Positions 22,286-31,049 of a stretch of DNA of 64,000 nt are shown here, piece by piece. Source of the DNA: Yoonia sp. G8-12 (lineage in GTDB: Bacteria; Pseudomonadota; Alphaproteobacteria; Rhodobacterales; Rhodobacteraceae); contig NZ_CP151762.1 in NCBI RefSeq assembly GCF_038443675.1, forward strand, positions 3,286,001-3,350,000. The letters are read 5' to 3'. Each line of letters starts with the position of its first letter. Position 1 is the first letter of the stretch. The notes below the pieces were generated by a model. It was not told where the DNA came from. It worked only from the letters and a program-made list of their open reading frames with translations, and did no database searches. The position numbers and the translations under genes are program-made.

Positions 22286-23500
22286 ATGGGAAAACGTGCC
22301 TATCTGCTAAAGCTGCTGCAAGATGTGCGCGCAAGCTATTGGTTCCTGCCATCGCTTCTGGTGTTGGTCGGAATGATGTTGGCCACGCTGATGGGATGGG
22401 TTGATCGCAACGCGTCGGTTCTACCTTTTCAACTGCCTGCCAGCTTGTTGGACACGCAGGCAGATGGCGCGCGCTCGACACTTGCGGTGATCGCGCAATC
22501 CATCATCGGCGTCACGGGTGTGATGTTTTCAATGACGTTGGTCGCGGTCTCGTTTGCGTCTGGCAACTTCGGGCCGCGTCTGATTGGAAACTTCATGCGC
22601 GACCGCGGCAATCAATGGAGCCTTGGCATCCTTATCTCCACCTTCGTCTACGCGTTGGTCGTGCTGCGAACCGTTCAGAACGAGATTGAGGGCGACACCG
22701 CACAGTTCGTCCCGCAATATTCCCTGCTTGTGGCGCTGGGGCTTACTTTGGTTTGCGTATTCACATTGATTTACTTTATCCACCACGTCCCCGAAACGAT
22801 TAATGTGTCCCGCATTTCCGCAGGCATCGGGGCATCGTTGGACCGACAGGTCCGAGAACTGATTGACGAAAACAACGCCAGCGATAAGCAGGTTGGCCCC
22901 CCGAAACGTGACCCCGATCATGTCGTTACGGCATGGGTGTCGGGCTATGTACAAACGGTCAACTTCAACCGGCTTTCCAGTCTCGCCAAAGAAAAGAACC
23001 TACACATCAGTCTATCCGCTTCGGTTGGTGCCTTCGTCACAACCAAGACTCCTGTCTTTGAGATATGGGCTGCTGAACCACTTGAAGACGCAGACGCCAT
23101 CAAGGAATGCTATGCAATCGGGGCAGGCCGGACCGAAAACCAGAATCCGACTTTCCTGGCCGAGCAGCTGGTCGAAATGGTCGTGCGGGCGTTGTCGCCT
23201 GGTCTGAATGATCCCTACACCGCAGTCGACTGCCTGAACCGGCTTGCGGCCGTCCTCACAACCGCGAGCACGTACGAAGGGGGACTGAAACGAAGGTCAC
23301 TGGATCACATCTCTTTTGACGCCCTCACATTTCCCCGCTTATTTGCCGCAACCTTCCCGCTTTGTCGGCAATATATCAGACCCGATAATCTTGTTTTGAA
23401 CCATGCACTTTCGCTGCTCGATGATTTGGCGAAAATAGCGCGCGATGAAGATCAGGCTGTCATCAAGTCGGAAATGAAAGCGCTCCGGGCTGATCGCTAG
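22286..23500 (+). CDS. DUF2254 membrane protein
   Basis: A 404-aa protein with four N-terminal membrane helices (residues ~18-40, 65-95, 112-130, 145-165) and a large soluble C-terminal part, as in DUF2254. The family region GVTGVMFSMTLVAVSFASGNFGPRL and the later LSPGLNDPYTAVDCL are clear. Function unknown; often near stress or permease genes. A GGAAC at 22259 lacks a matching -10, so I see no exact EcfG site for it. The next gene's EcfG promoter begins directly after its stop codon. Confidence 0.88.
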   Translation: MGKRAYLLKLLQDVRASYWFLPSLLVLVGMMLATLMGWVDRNASVLPFQLPASLLDTQADGARSTLAVIAQSIIGVTGVMFSMTLVAVSFASGNFGPRLIGNFMRDRGNQWSLGILISTFVYALVVLRTVQNEIEGDTAQFVPQYSLLVALGLTLVCVFTLIYFIHHVPETINVSRISAGIGASLDRQVRELIDENNASDKQVGPPKRDPDHVVTAWVSGYVQTVNFNRLSSLAKEKNLHISLSASVGAFVTTKTPVFEIWAAEPLEDADAIKECYAIGAGRTENQNPTFLAEQLVEMVVRALSPGLNDPYTAVDCLNRLAAVLTTASTYEGGLKRRSLDHISFDALTFPRLFAATFPLCRQYIRPDNLVLNHALSLLDDLAKIARDEDQAVIKSEMKALRADR

Positions 23501-23525
23501 GGAACGAACGCCTTGCTGCGTCGTT
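23501..23525 (+). promoter_or_regulatory. EcfG-type promoter, GGAAC-N16-CGTT
   Basis: Exact consensus starting right behind the DUF2254 stop codon, 31 bases before the DUF2945 gene. Confidence 0.8.
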
Positions 23526-23556
23526 TTTGTTGTGAACAACATGACGGAGGTGAAGG

Positions 23557-23769
23557 ATGGCCTATCAATCAGGCGAAGATGTTCAGTGGTCGTGGGGGAA
23601 CGGCACAGCCGGCGGTAAAATTGATAAAATCCATGAAGGTAAAATCACACGCACCATCAAAGGGACCGAGGTTACGCGCAACGGATCAGCCCAGGATCCT
23701 GCGCTTGAGATTGAACAGGACGACGGTACCAAAGTGTTAAAACTGGCGTCAGAGGTCAGTAAAGCGTAA
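23557..23769 (+). CDS. DUF2945 (HVA1/Tudor-like) small protein
   Basis: A 70-aa hydrophilic protein matching the DUF2945 pattern: GEDVQWSWGNGTAGGKI, ITRTIKGTEVTRNGSAQDPA and a C-terminal VLKLASEV. It is predicted to form a small SH3/Tudor-like beta barrel. GGAGG upstream of ATG 23557. Function unknown; the exact EcfG promoter makes it a stress gene. Confidence 0.85.
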   Translation: MAYQSGEDVQWSWGNGTAGGKIDKIHEGKITRTIKGTEVTRNGSAQDPALEIEQDDGTKVLKLASEVSKA

Positions 23770-23852
23770 AGGCGGACGCCATGTCGTAATACCCTGACAG
23801 TAATCAGCGGATAATTTGCAGACGTTTGGTGCGTCGGTTTCCAAAGTCGCCG

Positions 23853-23878
23853 TGAACCTTTTGACGTCATGCGGCGTT
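23853..23878 (+). promoter_or_regulatory. Weak EcfG-like site, TGAAC-N17-CGTT
   Basis: One mismatch in the -35. It would start transcription about 20 bases before the MATE gene's GTG start. Confidence 0.4.
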
Positions 23879-23905
23879 GGGTGCTGCATGACGAAAGGAA
23901 TTACT

Positions 23906-25263
23906 GTGGCTGACAAGCGTGATCTGACATCGGGGCCAACGTGGCAAAAGCTCCTACAACTTGCCGGACCGATGGTTTTCGGGATCATTGCCGTGATCTC
24001 GGTTTCGTTGATCGACACCTATTATGTGGGTCAACTCGGAACGCAGCAGCTGACTGCGTTATCTTTTACATTTCCCGTGACAATGACTGTGTCCAGCTTG
24101 TCCATCGGTCTGGGGGCGGGGGCATCTTCTGTGGTTTCTCGCGCCGTCGGGGCCGGCGACAAGGGCAATGCAAAGCGACTTGCGACAGATAGTATCGCGC
24201 TTGCGCTCATCCTTGTCATTACCATTGCCACCATTGGCTTTTTCGCAATCGATCCACTTTTTATGCTGCTAGGCGCAGATGGTGAAGTCCATGAAATGAT
24301 CGGTCAGTATATGCGGATCTGGTTTCTTGCGATCCCGCTGCTTGTCGTCCCGATTGTTGCCAATTCCATTGTTCGGGCCGTTGGTGATACGTTCTGGCCC
24401 AGCGTTGTGATGGTCGCATCTGCCCTGACCAATATCGCGATCACACCTGTATTTATTTTTGGGTGGGGGCCGATACCTGCCTTCGGCATCCAAGGTGCTG
24501 CGATTGGAACATTGATTGCCTGGCTCGTGACCGTCTTTGGTGCGTTTGCGCTTGTTGCGCTGCGCGAAAAAATGCTGACGTTTGATATGCCTGATCGCGC
24601 CGAGCTTATGCGATCCTGGACACGCGTGCTGGCTGTCGGTGTCCCTGCGTCTGTTGGCAACGCTGTGAACCCCATCGGTATCGCGGTTGTTACTGGGATC
24701 ATTGCAACCTTTGGTGAAGTCGTCGTTGCGGGTTACGGCGTAGCAACCCGTATTGAATCGCTATCCGTCATTCCGATGCTGGCGTTGTCATCGGCGATTG
24801 GGCCATTCACGGGTCAAAACTGGGGGCTGGCAAATGCGGCCGTGTCGCAGAAGCATTGAAGTTCAGCTATCTGATCTGCGCTGTCTGGGCCGGTGTCTTG
24901 GCTGTGTTCTTCTGGTTTGCGGCTGAACCCATCATCGGTATCTTTTCGCAAGAACAAGACGTCATCAGCGCAGCCACTGCCTATCTGATGGTCGTCCCGC
25001 TTAGTTTGTGGGGTTACGGCGTCGTGATTATCACTGCAGGGGCCTTTAACGCGTTGGGACGCTCGCACTATGGGCTTGGTTTGTATTTGATCCGCTCTGC
25101 CGTGCTTTACGTTCCGTTTGCGCTCGTCGCTTCGCGCATGGCGGGGTCTGAGGCAGTGTTCTACGGGATCGCCGCCGCCAATGCTTTGGCTGGCGTTATC
25201 GTTGCCACATTCGCCCTTCATTGGCTGTCCACACACACCGCGCCCGCCGCGCAGGAAGCATAA
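23906..25263 (+). CDS. MATE-family efflux transporter, with one-base homopolymer frameshift
   Basis: MATE proteins export drugs or metabolites in exchange for Na+ or H+. The N-terminal half has the expected helices from WQKLLQLAGPMVFGIIAVIS onward and MTVSSLSIGLGAGASSVVSR. The frame breaks after SSAIGPFTGQNWG in a G5 run (24822-24826); six G restore the family motif GQNWGAG and a continuous 452-aa, twelve-helix protein ending at 25263. So I annotate one intact gene with a likely sequence error. GTG 23906 is favoured by an AAAGGA site six bases before it; ATG 23888 is an alternative. Confidence 0.87.
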
Positions 25264-25266
25264 GGC

Positions 25267-25291
25267 GGAACCAATCGCACGTTCGACAGTT
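25267..25291 (+). promoter_or_regulatory. EcfG-type promoter, GGAAC-N16-AGTT
   Basis: Exact -35 and AGTT -10 variant, the same -10 as at the phyR/nepR promoters. It starts just after the MATE stop codon and 50 bases before the 70-aa protein gene. Confidence 0.65.
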
Positions 25292-25341
25292 AATTTTGCA
25301 AGAAGGTCAGGACGATGGCCGGATAATTGAAGGAGAACATG

Positions 25342-25554
25342 ATGTCGGTAGAGATCAAGGACATTTGGTACAACCCTGCAAACAGTGCATTTGAAGGGCG
25401 CATCGATATCCAGCGCGGGGATCAGTCTTTCCGTTATCCATGTGCCGTAGAAGGCCCGATTGATATGCCTCACGCCGAATTACGCCGCCAGATGGAGAGC
25501 CAAGCGAAACGCATGTCAGACACGCCACCGAGCGTTTTCTCCTATCTGCAATAA
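25342..25554 (+). CDS. 70-aa hypothetical protein
   Basis: A soluble protein starting MSVEIKDIWYNPANSAFEGR, mixed beta and helix, ending with a basic helix and a Pro-rich turn. I do not recognise it. AAGGAG (25330-25335) suits ATG 25342 better than the ATG directly before it. EcfG-type promoter upstream; the mechanosensitive channel gene follows after 38 bases and may be co-transcribed. Confidence 0.7.
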   Translation: MSVEIKDIWYNPANSAFEGRIDIQRGDQSFRYPCAVEGPIDMPHAELRRQMESQAKRMSDTPPSVFSYLQ

Positions 25555-25592
25555 CGCCGTCAGCGATAAACGAACTCAATTAGGTAGACGAC

Positions 25593-26522
25593 ATGGAACC
25601 GATTTTAGCTTGGGGTAAAAACCTCATGACAACCGAAATTTATGGTGGCAAGTCCTTTGCTGATTATCTGACACTCGATGCATTGATCGCGCTCGTTGGA
25701 AACACGTTGGCTGCCATTGCCATCCTCTGTGTCGGCTTCGCGATCGCTGCTTTCGTCAGTCGCCGCATTCACCGCATCGGTGAAAGCCACGTCAGCCTGG
25801 ACAACACCCTGTTCAGCTTCTTGGGAAACATCGGGCGTTACATCGTAATGGCGTTCACGTTTCTGTTCGTGCTGAATACGTTTGGGGTGCAAACTACATC
25901 AGTGATTGCGGTCATTGGTGCCGCTGGTCTGGCCGTTGGTCTGGCGCTTCAAGGGACACTGTCCAATTTGGCCGCTGGCATCATGATTATCCTGTTTCGC
26001 CCGCTCAAGATCGACGACTTTGTCGAAATTGATGGCACCATTGGAACCGTTAAGGATATCACACTGAACTACACAGAGCTGGCCGATCTGGGGAATGTAA
26101 AAGTGATCGTACCCAATTCGGAAGTTTGGGGAAACAGGATCAAGAACTACTCATCGTATCCCACGCGCCGTGCTGAATGGACATTTGGCGTAGGCTACGG
26201 CGTAAATCTTGGTGATGCAGAGCAGGTCATTCGCAACACCATTATGGCTGACGCGCGGTCCCATGCAGACCCCGAACCGTTTATCCAAGTGAACAATTTG
26301 GGCAGCAGCAGTGTCGATTTTCTGGTACGTGTCTGGTGTGATGCAGGAGACTATTTCCAGTATCAGGCAGACATGAAACGCCACGTGAAAGAGGCGTTGG
26401 ACTCCGCTGATATCAATATTCCGTTCCCAACACGTACATTGATGCACGAAAATCCGATGCTCACTGTAGTCCGGGATGATAGCGAAGGTGATGGGCAACA
26501 AAAGAGTGTCGCCGCTGAATAG
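25593..26522 (+). CDS. Small-conductance mechanosensitive channel (MscS family)
   Basis: A 309-aa MscS-type channel: three membrane helices (residues ~35-55, 75-95, 97-128), with the pore helix IGAAGLAVGLALQGTLSNLAAG carrying the Gly/Ala packing pattern, followed by the beta domain (RPLKIDDFVEIDGTIGTV) and the C-terminal alpha/beta domain. It releases solutes when osmotic downshock stretches the inner membrane. It lies behind the 70-aa gene and probably shares its EcfG-type promoter. Fits an osmotic-stress role for the island. Confidence 0.92.
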   Translation: MEPILAWGKNLMTTEIYGGKSFADYLTLDALIALVGNTLAAIAILCVGFAIAAFVSRRIHRIGESHVSLDNTLFSFLGNIGRYIVMAFTFLFVLNTFGVQTTSVIAVIGAAGLAVGLALQGTLSNLAAGIMIILFRPLKIDDFVEIDGTIGTVKDITLNYTELADLGNVKVIVPNSEVWGNRIKNYSSYPTRRAEWTFGVGYGVNLGDAEQVIRNTIMADARSHADPEPFIQVNNLGSSSVDFLVRVWCDAGDYFQYQADMKRHVKEALDSADINIPFPTRTLMHENPMLTVVRDDSEGDGQQKSVAAE

Positions 26523-26878
26523 ATCAGGAAATGAAAGACTGCGGCGAACCGGCAAGGAACCGTAAGCCACAGGCGCACGTTTGGTGCCCGCTGGGTCTGG
26601 AATAACACAAAGCTGTGGAACACGACCCGGCAAAGATGGTGGTTCTGATCATAACGGCGTAGTTCAGGACGGCGGACAAAACTGGCACGAATGACCTGAC
26701 GAAATGCATCCTCGTCCCGCTATCGTTAGTGCATCGGGTTGCGCTGCTGCATCCTTATTCCGAACCGGCTCGGTCAGAAATGTGAACGTCAAAGGGTGAT
26801 CGCGGCCTTCCGCCGCACGGCTTGTAACGCCGGAGGCCGGACATATCTAACGACAATAAAACGTGAAAGGATCGCCCT
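26523..26878 (+). other. 356-base gap: EcfG promoter and structured region, no clear gene
   Basis: Contains the exact EcfG-type promoter at 26556-26581, then about 290 bases without a convincing ORF before the zinc-ribbon gene. Near 26810-26840 there is a hairpin with CGGCCTTCCG and CGGAGGCCG arms (one bulged T). Either the zinc-ribbon mRNA has an unusually long leader or a separate RNA is made here. Confidence 0.5.
26556..26581 (+). promoter_or_regulatory. EcfG-type promoter, GGAAC-N17-CGTT
   Basis: Exact -35 and -10 with the 17-base spacer also allowed for EcfG. The nearest downstream gene starts only at 26879. Confidence 0.65.
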
Positions 26879-27118
26879 ATGAAATGTCCAATTGACGGTG
26901 CCACACTCGTTATTTCTGACCGTAGTGGCGTAGAGATTGATTACTGCCCTGAATGTCGTGGCGTTTGGCTCGACCGGGGTGAGCTGGACAAAATCATTGA
27001 GCGCTCTGCAAGTGCGGCGACACCACCACCTGCACCGCGTGAGATGCGCGGAGGGCACGATGACTACCGCCCCAAGAAAAAGCGCGAAAGCTTCCTGAGC
27101 GAACTTTTCGACTTTTAG
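26879..27118 (+). CDS. TFIIB-type zinc-ribbon protein
   Basis: A 79-aa protein with one zinc ribbon: CPIDGATL with its Cys, then YCPECRGVWLDRGELDKI, the zf-TFIIB pattern, and a basic C-terminal tail (RPKKKRESF). Stand-alone bacterial members are common and functionally undefined. AAAGGA before ATG 26879. Long upstream region with an EcfG promoter 300 bases away. Confidence 0.85.
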   Translation: MKCPIDGATLVISDRSGVEIDYCPECRGVWLDRGELDKIIERSASAATPPPAPREMRGGHDDYRPKKKRESFLSELFDF

Positions 27119-27176
27119 GGGTGCACCCGTACCGCTGTGGCGCTAGACCTTGGGCATGTTTGCTATGAGGTCCGCC

Positions 27177-28052
27177 ATGCAGGTTGTCACGCTGATTACA
27201 ACACCTACAGAACGCAATCTCGATGCGGCGCTGGTCGATAATCTGCGCAATGCTTGGGGCGGGGGTGATGCGCACTGGCTGGCCATTGATGAGGCCGCAG
27301 AATTTGCGATTCCCACCGTCCCTGACAACCAGTGGGACGTCTGGGCAGACTTGCAAAACGCCTGCGTCGATGTGGTGATCCAACCGCACGAGGGACGGCG
27401 CAAAAAGATGCTGCTGGCCGACATGGACAGCACGATGATCCGGCAGGAATGTATTGACGAACTGGCCGCAGAGGCAGGCGTTGGGCCGCGCGTGGCCGAT
27501 ATCACTGCGCGGGCGATGAATGGAGAGCTTGATTTCGAAGAGGCGCTGATCGAACGCGTTGGCCTGCTCAAAGACCTGCCCGTAGGGATGATCGAACAGG
27601 TGCTCGACACACGGATCACGCATATGCCGGGTGGCTATGAATTGGTGCAAACCATGAAGGCGCATGGGGCCCATGCTGCGTTGGTTTCCGGTGGGTTTAC
27701 TGCGTTCACAGCGCGCGTTGCCGCAACGCTAGGCTTTGATGAAAATCGCGCCAACACCTTGCTTGCAGAAAACGGGAAACTCACTGGCGATGTCGGGCGA
27801 CCCATTCTTGGCAAAGCCGCCAAGGTTCAGGCCCTGCAAGAGATCACGGCACGCCTTGGCCTGACCGCGTCAGACGTGCTTGCTGTTGGTGACGGTGCGA
27901 ATGATCTTGGAATGCTGAAACTGGCAGGCACCGGTGTTGCGTTGCATGCCAAGCCGACAGTGCAGGCGGAATGCGATATCCGCATTAACCACGGTGATCT
28001 AACGGCACTCTTGTTTCTGCAGGGCTATGGCCGCGATGAGTTTGTTACCTAG
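27177..28052 (+). CDS. serB: Phosphoserine phosphatase SerB
   Basis: Last step of serine synthesis, hydrolysis of phosphoserine. The 291-aa protein has an N-terminal ACT-like regulatory domain and a C-terminal HAD domain with LLADMDSTMI (catalytic Asp-x-Asp), SGGFTAF (Ser), GKAAKVQAL (Lys) and GDGANDLGML. GAGG before ATG 27177 favours this start over one nine codons upstream. It stands apart from serC-serA at the window's left end. Confidence 0.95.
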   Translation: MQVVTLITTPTERNLDAALVDNLRNAWGGGDAHWLAIDEAAEFAIPTVPDNQWDVWADLQNACVDVVIQPHEGRRKKMLLADMDSTMIRQECIDELAAEAGVGPRVADITARAMNGELDFEEALIERVGLLKDLPVGMIEQVLDTRITHMPGGYELVQTMKAHGAHAALVSGGFTAFTARVAATLGFDENRANTLLAENGKLTGDVGRPILGKAAKVQALQEITARLGLTASDVLAVGDGANDLGMLKLAGTGVALHAKPTVQAECDIRINHGDLTALLFLQGYGRDEFVT

Positions 28053-28178
28053 CAAAATCGACGGTCCCGCGCGGGATTGCGTAATATCAATCTTGATCCA
28101 GAACACATGGCTAAAAAGGTCGCGCGATCTGCGGACCCTGCGACGGGGTGCCGTGTCCTAACGCAAAGGAGCAAAGCC

Positions 28179-28457
28179 ATGAAAAAGATTTTTCCAATGA
28201 CACTCGCGGGTGTGACCCTTTTGACGGTGCCCGCGTGTGAAAACCTGACACCGGAGCAACGGACGATTGTCGGCATGACTGGCGGCGCCGCTGCCGGCCT
28301 GATCACCGCAGATGTGTTTGATGCAAACAATGACTGGCGCTTGATTGCCGCACTTGGTGGCGCTGCGATTGGCACAATCGTTGCGCAAAACGATGCCACG
28401 CAGGAATGCGCCTATGCGCGCGGTGATGGCACCTATCTTGTAGCGCCCTGCCCATAG
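28179..28457 (+). CDS. Small secreted or lipid-anchored glycine-zipper protein
   Basis: ATG 28179 after AAAGGA begins a 92-aa protein with a signal (MKKIFPMTLAGVTLLTVPAC) whose Cys may be a lipobox Cys, although VPAC is not ideal. A glycine-rich segment GMTGGAAAGLITADVF and GGAAIGTIVA follows, typical of outer-membrane glycine-zipper proteins. Unknown function. Monocistronic between serB and the PLP enzyme gene. Confidence 0.75.
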   Translation: MKKIFPMTLAGVTLLTVPACENLTPEQRTIVGMTGGAAAGLITADVFDANNDWRLIAALGGAAIGTIVAQNDATQECAYARGDGTYLVAPCP

Positions 28458-28525
28458 CGCGACTTGCAACGCGGTGCTAGCAAGGACCCCTTGCATTCGC
28501 CCACGGCTCTGCGCCACATAGCGGC

Positions 28526-29647
28526 ATGGATAACACAAAAAAGCCCGCCACAATCGCCGCCCATGCCGCCGGAGCCATCGACCCGCAATCCGGCGGTGTT
28601 GTGCCTGCGCTGCAACCCTCCACCACCTATCTGCGCGACGCAGATTATGCGCTGATCCGCCCTGATAATATTTATTCGCGGGCGGATTCGGATAATCTGC
28701 GGCAGGCCGAAGAGGTCTTGCGCAGGCTGGAAGGTGCGGAAGAAACGCTGCTCTTCCCGTCTGGCATGGCGGCGATTGCGGCGGTGTTTCGCACCTTACC
28801 CAATGGCGGGACGGCAATTGTTCAATCTGGGATCTACTGGGGCACGACCGCTTGGATCCGGGATTTTTGCGCGCGGCGCGATATCGCATTGATCGAAGTC
28901 GAGGCCGAGGCGCTCCAGAGTGCCTGTCAGGCGCATGCTGCCAATCTGGTGTTTATCGAAACACCGTCCAACCCTTGGCTGAAAACTGTTGATATCCGTG
29001 CCATCGCTGATGCAAGCGATGCCACCTTGGTTGTCGATGCCACCGCCGCAACACCTGTCCTGACGCGCGCGCTGGATTTCGGTGCGGATATCGTGATGCA
29101 TTCGGCCACAAAGGGGATCAACGGGCATTCCGACGTTTTGGCGGGTGTCCTGTCTACAAGGGCACCAGAGGCCGAGATTTGGACCATGATTCGCGCGGAT
29201 CGTAAAATGGCTGGCGCAATTCTAGGGCCATTCGAGGCGTGGTTGCTGACCCGTGCGATGCGCACCCTGCCTTTGCGGGTTGAGCGGATGTCACAAAATG
29301 CGCAGGCACTGGCGGAACATCTGCTGGTCCACGGCAAGGTTGAAAACGTCTTCTATCCTGGCCTGCCATCGCACCCCGGCCACGACATCGCCATTCGCCA
29401 GATGACAGGCGGCTTTGGCAGTCTGCTATCGGTTCTTGTGAAAGGGGGCCGCGAAGACGCCTTGCGCGTCGTGGGGAAATTGCAGCTTTTCCTGCGGGCC
29501 ACATCGCTTGGTGGCGTGGAAAGCCTTGTGGAACACCGGCACACGATTGAACCGCACACCGGTATTCCTGAAAACCTGATTCGTGTCTCGGTCGGGATCG
29601 AGGATATCGGTGACCTGATCGCCGACTGGGATCAAGCGCTGGGCTAG
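28526..29647 (+). CDS. Trans-sulfuration family PLP enzyme (cystathionine beta-lyase or gamma-synthase like)
   Basis: A 373-aa Cys/Met-metabolism PLP enzyme. Seen are the tetramer-interface Tyr-Arg segment NIYSRADSDN, SGMAAIAAVF, the substrate-phosphate or PLP region ETPSNPWL, the PLP lysine in HSATKGINGHSD and the C-terminal LGGVESLVEH. The family covers cystathionine gamma-synthase, beta-lyase and related enzymes; these motifs do not decide among them, though C-terminal SLGGVESL is common in beta-lyases. It is followed by a convergent rhodanese gene with a four-base overlap. Confidence 0.85.
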   Translation: MDNTKKPATIAAHAAGAIDPQSGGVVPALQPSTTYLRDADYALIRPDNIYSRADSDNLRQAEEVLRRLEGAEETLLFPSGMAAIAAVFRTLPNGGTAIVQSGIYWGTTAWIRDFCARRDIALIEVEAEALQSACQAHAANLVFIETPSNPWLKTVDIRAIADASDATLVVDATAATPVLTRALDFGADIVMHSATKGINGHSDVLAGVLSTRAPEAEIWTMIRADRKMAGAILGPFEAWLLTRAMRTLPLRVERMSQNAQALAEHLLVHGKVENVFYPGLPSHPGHDIAIRQMTGGFGSLLSVLVKGGREDALRVVGKLQLFLRATSLGGVESLVEHRHTIEPHTGIPENLIRVSVGIEDIGDLIADWDQALG

Positions 29648-30018
29648 TCCTCGGTCGGGCCGCCGGCTTCTTTCCAATCGCCGATACCGCCGACGTTGAT
29701 GACGTTCTTATAGCCCATGTCCATGAGTGTCTTGCCCGCCAACGCGGCCTGTCCGCCTGCGCCACATACAAGGCAAAGCTCGGCGTCTTTATCAAAGATT
29801 GGGTTGTGGAATTGCATCTCAGGATCGGCGGCGAATTCAATAAATCCGCGCGGAACGCGGTGAGCGCCGGCAATGGTGCCTGATTTTGCAATGTCACCAC
29901 TGTCGCGCACATCAATGAATGTGGACTTGCCTTCGGCATGTTTCTCAATCGCCTGTTCGGCGGTGATGCGCACAACATTTGCATTTGCTTCTTCGAGGAA
30001 GTGTTTGGCGGATTTCAT
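29644..30018 (-). CDS. Rhodanese-like sulfurtransferase
   Basis: A 124-aa single-domain rhodanese: FIDVRDSGDIAKSGTIAGA, and an active-site loop beginning at Cys in LVCGAGGQAAL, then MGYKNVINVGGIGDW. A Cys is at the proper place, so thiosulfate or persulfide sulfur transfer is plausible. The loop CGAGGQAA differs from the classical CRxGxR(T/S), so the substrate may differ. Convergent with the trans-sulfuration enzyme gene, which suggests, but does not prove, a sulfur-metabolism link. Confidence 0.85.
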   Translation of the reverse strand: MKSAKHFLEEANANVVRITAEQAIEKHAEGKSTFIDVRDSGDIAKSGTIAGAHRVPRGFIEFAADPEMQFHNPIFDKDAELCLVCGAGGQAALAGKTLMDMGYKNVINVGGIGDWKEAGGPTED

Positions 30019-30081
30019 GTGTCGTCTCCTATTTTTCTATAAGGAAACGTAAGGCGCGCAGCTCAGATTTCCACAGCCCAC

Positions 30082-30108
30082 AAAAAAACCCGGGCACGAA
30101 GCCCGGGC
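30082..30108 (-). terminator. Intrinsic terminator of the OmpR-family regulator gene
   Basis: Perfect 7-bp stem CCCGGGC/GCCCGGG with ACGAA loop, followed by T7 on the minus strand. It lies about 100 bases past the regulator's stop. Confidence 0.85.
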
Positions 30109-30159
30109 AAGTCCAACAGGGAGGTGGAGATAAAAACCCGATCTCCAGCGGGATCTTGG

Positions 30160-30201
30160 AACCCGGTGATCAAGCGAGGGAAATTTCTTAATCACCGGGT
30201 T
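30160..30201 (-). other. Long inverted repeat downstream of the regulator gene
   Basis: Perfect 11-bp arms AACCCGGTGAT and ATCACCGGGTT with a 20-base loop lie between the stop codon of the regulator and its terminator. No T run follows. It may stabilise the 3' end of the mRNA or be a protein-binding site. Confidence 0.5.
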
Positions 30202-30207
30202 GGAGTA

Positions 30208-30894
30208 CTACGCAACCAATCTATAGCCACCAGATTCGGTCACAAGAAGGCGCGCATTTGACGGATCTGGTTCTATTTTTTGGCGAAGACGGTAAATATG
30301 TGTCTCTAATGTGTGCGTGGTCACGCCCGCATTGTATCCCCAAACCTCGTGCAAAAGCACGTCACGGGCGACGACACCGTCGGTCGCACGGTACAGAAAT
30401 TTAAGGATATTGGTCTCTTTTTCCGTCAGGCGCACCTTCTTGTCATCCTCAGTCACCAACAGCTTTTGGGCTGGTTTGAAGGTGTATGGGCCAAGCTGGA
30501 AAACAGCATCTTCGGACTGTTCATGCGTACGCAATTGGCTGCGGATACGCGCCAGAAGTACAGGGAATTTGAAGGGCTTACTGACATAGTCGTTGGCCCC
30601 TGCGTCGAGACCCAGAATGGTGTCCGCATCACTGTCTTGTGCGGTCAGCATGATGATCGGGCATTTCACACCTTGCTTGCGCATCAGACGGCAAAGCTCG
30701 CGCCCATCCGTGTCTGGCAGACCCACATCAAGGATCATCAGATCATAGAGGCTCTCTTTGGCTTTGATCATCGCATTGGCGCCGTCGTCTGCCTCGAAAA
30801 CGTCAAAATCTTCGGTCATCAGCAATTGCTCGCCCAACGCTTCGCGCAGGTCATCGTCATCATCGACCAGTAGAATCTTCTTGAGCTGTCCCAT
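30208..30894 (-). CDS. OmpR/PhoB-family response regulator
   Basis: A 228-aa regulator: receiver with acidic cluster VDDDDDLREAL, phospho-acceptor Asp in LMILDVGLPDTDG, Lys in YVSKPFKFP, then a winged-helix DNA-binding domain with LTEKETNILKFLYRA and YNAGVTTHTLETHIYRLRQK. ATG 30894 with AAGGAGG is far better than upstream ATGs. No kinase gene is adjacent, so it is an orphan here. The highly conserved C-terminus suggests one of the core regulators of Rhodobacterales (for example CenR-like); I cannot fix which one. Confidence 0.88.
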   Translation of the reverse strand: MGQLKKILLVDDDDDLREALGEQLLMTEDFDVFEADDGANAMIKAKESLYDLMILDVGLPDTDGRELCRLMRKQGVKCPIIMLTAQDSDADTILGLDAGANDYVSKPFKFPVLLARIRSQLRTHEQSEDAVFQLGPYTFKPAQKLLVTEDDKKVRLTEKETNILKFLYRATDGVVARDVLLHEVWGYNAGVTTHTLETHIYRLRQKIEPDPSNARLLVTESGGYRLVA

Positions 30895-31049
30895 GACATC
30901 CTCCTTCGTTATGTCATTAGAGTTGGCTCTAGATGCGGTGCAAACAAGCAAAGGCTTCACGCTTTCACACGGACGTGTGATTTTTCGTGCAATTGTTTCA
31001 CTTTCCCGCGCGAACAGATATGAATTGAAACAAATCAAAGGCGGACCAC

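Noticed and set aside
26151..26633. 160-codon open frame on the minus strand
   Set aside because: Mostly antisense to the mscS gene; no start signal and Cys/Arg-rich product without motif.
28458..28525. SAM-type riboswitch before the trans-sulfuration gene
   Set aside because: Only a short GCAAGG/CCTTGC hairpin is present; the conserved cores of SAM-II or SAM/SAH motifs are missing.
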